Origin: VRUE01 sp036376775
Lineage (GTDB): Bacteria; Actinomycetota; Thermoleophilia; Solirubrobacterales; 70-9
Direction of reading: 5' to 3'
NCBI GenBank assembly: GCA_036376775.1
Contig: DASUZP010000157.1
Location: 1-10,454 of the forward strand
Length of the DNA stretch: 10,454 nt
This document shows, piece by piece, positions 8,690-10,454 of the stretch. The notes under the pieces are model-generated. The model was not told the origin of the DNA. It saw nothing but the letters and a program-made list of their open reading frames with translations, and did not search any database. The first letter of the stretch is position 1; each line of letters begins with the position of its first letter. A program made the position numbers and the translations under genes.

Positions 8690-9313
8690 CTAGCGGACCT
8701 TGGTCGGCTTGGTCTCAAACGTGGTGCAGGACGAAGTCCTGAATCGAACCTGGATCTGGCCGATCGTCTGTTTGCCCAGCTTCTTGGTGATGCGGAGCAC
8801 GCCGCTTTTGCTGAGTTGACGGTGGACGGTGGCGATGTGTTTCGAGCCGGAGCTGACCTCGACGGTCGCGGCAGTCGAGCTGGACGTCGTGTAGCCGACG
8901 GTCACCTTGAGGTTGTCGTGGCTCTCGACGGCATGGGCATGGGCGCTGCGCAGGGGGCACTGGTCGGAGGCGGTCGAGCTCTGGCCGGCGTTTTTGCCGC
9001 CGGCTTCGGCTTTGGCTTCCCTGCAGATCGCGTCCGCTTCGGCTGTCGTCAGTTCGCCTTCTTCGGCTTCTTCCTTGGCGATTGCGCATTCCTCTTCGGC
9101 GAATTCGGCTTCGTCTTCTTCTTCTAATTCGAATTCGAGTTCTTCTTCGAAGGCGAGCGGGACGACGGCGGGGAGGGAGGGGGCGGCCTGCGCCGATTTC
9201 ACCCCGAACAGCAGCGCGGCCAGGATCAACGGAACGACGAAGGTGGCGAACCAGGCGGCGCGAGCGATTCGGGCGGTTTGGTCGGGCGCGGTCGTGTCGG
9301 TATTCCCATCCAC
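8690..9313 (-). CDS. Small exported or membrane-anchored protein with acidic region and two cysteine pairs, unknown function
   Basis: I do not recognise a family. The 207-aa product starts with a short N-terminal stretch, then a hydrophobic segment (about residues 18-39, WFATFVVPLILAALLFG) followed by AQA-AP, so it is either a signal peptide cut after about residue 43 or an anchor. Residues about 55-105 are strongly acidic and probably helical, with Cys76 and Cys97 spaced so two helices could be tied together. A linker rich in Ser, Thr and Gly leads to a C-terminal domain (about 119-200) of short strands (LKVTVGYTT, TVEVSSG, GVLRITKKL, GQIQVRFRTSS), suggesting an Ig-like sandwich with Cys119 and Cys196 near its ends. 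The start is the GTG at 9313-9311; AGGAGG (9320-9315) lies only 1 nt before it, which is odd. It follows ogt by 45 nt on the same strand and may share its transcript. Confidence 0.6.
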   Translation of the reverse strand: MDGNTDTTAPDQTARIARAAWFATFVVPLILAALLFGVKSAQAAPSLPAVVPLAFEEELEFELEEEDEAEFAEEECAIAKEEAEEGELTTAEADAICREAKAEAGGKNAGQSSTASDQCPLRSAHAHAVESHDNLKVTVGYTTSSSTAATVEVSSGSKHIATVHRQLSKSGVLRITKKLGKQTIGQIQVRFRTSSCTTFETKPTKVR

Positions 9314-9314
9314 G

Positions 9315-9320
9315 CCTCCT
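9315..9320 (-). promoter_or_regulatory. Shine-Dalgarno sequence with unusual spacing before the exported-protein gene
   Basis: AGGAGG on the minus strand is 1 nt from GTG 9313, too close for normal use, but 5 nt from an out-of-frame ATG at 9309-9307. That ATG opens a 27-codon frame only. Either spacing is relaxed, or a short overlapping frame is translated, or the true start differs. See findings. Confidence 0.55.
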
Positions 9321-9358
9321 ACATCGGTCCCGCAGCCGATCCGCTTTAGGGCCGGATT

Positions 9359-9922
9359 CTACTCCCCGCCTTCCAGCACTCCCTCCAGCTCGAGCAGGGC
9401 TTCCTTCATCGGCAGTCCGCCGCCGTAGCCGCCGAGGGCGCCGCCGCTGCGCAGGACGCGGTGGCAGGGGACGACGATCGGGATCGGGTTGGCGCCGCAG
9501 GCGGTTCCGGCAGCGCGCACGGCGCGCTCGTTGCCGGCGCTGCGGGCGATCTCGGTGTAGCTACGGGTCTTGCCGTAGGGGATGCGATCGATCGCCCGCA
9601 GCGCCCGCCGACGAAAGCCCCTGCTCAGCTGCCAGTCGAGCGGCAGGTCGAACTCGTGCAGGTGTCCCTCGAAGTAGAGGTCGAGCTGACGGCGGACCTC
9701 GTCCAGACGGGCGGGAGCCTCAAGCACCCGCGGCGAGATCCGCGTCGCCAGATCCTGCAGCGTCTCGTCGTTGTCGAAGATCGGGAAGCTGACCTTGACC
9801 AGACCACGGGGGGTGGTTGCGAGCAGAAGAGGTCCGAAGGGCGAGTCGATGCTTGCGTAGGCGACGTCGAGCAGACCCTGGTCGGCGGCGCGATCGGCGA
9901 GACGTTGCAGCTCTGCCTTCAT
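9359..9922 (-). CDS. ogt: Methylated-DNA--[protein]-cysteine S-methyltransferase (Ogt/MGMT)
   Basis: Suicide DNA-repair protein that moves the alkyl group from O6-alkylguanine (and O4-alkylthymine) to its own cysteine. The protein has 187 aa. The N-terminal half (about 20-90, IDSPFGPLLLATTPRGLVKVSF, VRRQLDLYFEGHLHEFDLPLDW) is the ribonuclease-H-like domain of the family. The C-terminal domain contains FRRRALRAIDRIPYGKTRSY (about 103-122), a recognition helix ERAVRAAGTACGANPIPI with the conserved Arg finger and Asn hinge (about 132-149), the active-site PCHRV (152-156, acceptor Cys153) and GALGGYGGG (161-169). ATG (9922-9920) overlaps the TGA of the sigma gene by four bases (ATGA) and has AAGGAG at 9933-9928, 5 nt away, so it is translated from the sigma message. 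There is no Ada-type regulatory domain, which makes regulation by the linked sigma factor plausible but unproven. Confidence 0.95.
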   Translation of the reverse strand: MKAELQRLADRAADQGLLDVAYASIDSPFGPLLLATTPRGLVKVSFPIFDNDETLQDLATRISPRVLEAPARLDEVRRQLDLYFEGHLHEFDLPLDWQLSRGFRRRALRAIDRIPYGKTRSYTEIARSAGNERAVRAAGTACGANPIPIVVPCHRVLRSGGALGGYGGGLPMKEALLELEGVLEGGE

Positions 9923-10386
9923 GCCAGCTCCTTTCTCAATCGCTTCATTCCCTCGTGCAGGCTGCGCCGCGCGGCGTCGGGCGAGCAGCCGAGAGCGGCG
10001 GCGATCTCGGCGTGAGGGAGGTCGCAGGCGTAACGCAGCGCCACTGCAGCCCGCTGCTTCGGCGGCAGCGCCCCGACAAGCGCCCAGATCCCGTCGTCGG
10101 GCTCGGGCTCGGCGGTCGTCCCGACCAGCTCGTCGGGCTCGGCGACCGGAATCGGCCGCCGTCCGTTGGCGCGGTGGTGGTCGATCGCCTTGCGGTGGGC
10201 GATGGTCAGCAGCCAGCCGCGCAGATTGCTGTCGTCGCCCAGCTGTGGGTAGGCGCGCAGCGCCGCCAGGAAGGTCTCCTGAAAGCAGTCCTCGGCGTCG
10301 GTGCGCCCGACCGCCCCGCGCAGCACCGCCATCACGTCGGCGGCGTGCTCGTCGAGGAGAGTTTGGAACGGCGGCAAGGCGGTCAC
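9919..10386 (-). CDS. ECF-type RNA polymerase sigma factor
   Basis: Small sigma-70 family protein of 155 aa with just regions 2 and 4, the ECF layout. Region 2 covers about 10-72, with DAEDCFQETFLAALRAYP (core RNA polymerase contact and -10 recognition) and LRGWLLTIAHRKAIDHHR. Region 4 covers about 98-152, with GALPPKQRAAVALRYACDLPHAEIAAALGCSPDAARRSLHEGMKRLRKEL, a clear helix-turn-helix for the -35 element. The start is GTG 10386; no Shine-Dalgarno sequence, and a -10-like TTTAAT 7 nt upstream suggests a leaderless message. No anti-sigma gene is recognisable here: the partner gene is ogt, and the small membrane protein after that has no zinc-binding anti-sigma motif and only a short cytoplasmic segment. 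An anti-sigma upstream, beyond the window, cannot be excluded. Its regulon is unknown; autoregulation with ogt is a possibility. Confidence 0.92.
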   Translation of the reverse strand: MTALPPFQTLLDEHAADVMAVLRGAVGRTDAEDCFQETFLAALRAYPQLGDDSNLRGWLLTIAHRKAIDHHRANGRRPIPVAEPDELVGTTAEPEPDDGIWALVGALPPKQRAAVALRYACDLPHAEIAAALGCSPDAARRSLHEGMKRLRKELA

Positions 10387-10423
10387 CTATGGGATTAAAC
10401 GCGCCGGCAGCCGCCGATGTGAG
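10387..10423 (-). promoter_or_regulatory. Promoter for leaderless ECF sigma-ogt message
   Basis: On the minus strand TTTAAT (10399-10394) matches TATAAT at 5 of 6 and lies 7 nt before GTG 10386. CTCACA (10423-10418) is 18 nt further up and matches TTGACA at 4 of 6. This looks more like a housekeeping promoter than a typical ECF promoter, so autoregulation is not supported by sequence alone. Confidence 0.5.
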
Positions 10424-10454
10424 AGGGCCGAATGCCCCTCCCCATGAGGCCGTT

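Overview
The window looks like chromosomal DNA from a high-GC actinobacterium. A deep-branching Thermoleophilia/Solirubrobacterales-type organism is my best guess, but that placement is inference from codon bias and protein character only. The content is mostly housekeeping: the end of ahcY, a nucleotide-sugar pyrophosphorylase, a comF-like phosphoribosyltransferase, a short hibernation factor (hpf), secA, an NTF2/SnoaL-like protein, a class I SAM methyltransferase and prfB, all on the plus strand. After a convergent junction near 8.6 kb, the minus strand carries an ECF sigma factor, an O6-alkylguanine-DNA alkyltransferase (ogt) and a small exported protein of unknown function. I see no rRNA or tRNA gene, CRISPR array, IS element or phage gene.

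Layout: 1-679 ahcY (5' end outside); 779-1789 NDP-sugar nucleotidyltransferase; 1846-2469 comF family; 2635-2988 hpf; 3153-5996 secA; 6109-6507 NTF2-like; 6524-7414 methyltransferase; 7424-8543 prfB, which needs a +1 programmed frameshift at CTT-TGA-C (7505-7511). On the minus strand, 10386-9919 ECF sigma and 9922-9359 ogt overlap by ATGA, followed after 45 nt by the exported protein (9313-8690).

The order ahcY ... comF-hpf-secA resembles the mycobacterial sahH ... comF-hpf-secA1 region, and hpf-secA-prfB resembles Bacillus. The plus-strand genes therefore look like an ancestral block for protein export and translation, with two extra genes set between secA and prfB. The minus-strand trio could be a small stress or alkylation-response unit.

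The non-coding DNA is the less ordinary part. Two related repeats of about 82 bp (2476-2556 and 3032-3113) flank hpf, and the second sits inside a 97-bp element with 26-bp inverted ends. Two further intergenic elements (5996-6107 after secA, 8552-8678 after prfB) share a nested design: long outer inverted arms around an inner TTTTTCG/CGAAAAA stem. Several genes (secA, the methyltransferase, prfB, the ECF sigma factor) have a TAnnnT or TTTAAT -10-like hexamer 6-7 nt before the start codon and no Shine-Dalgarno sequence, which suggests leaderless transcripts. hpf and ogt have clear Shine-Dalgarno sequences.
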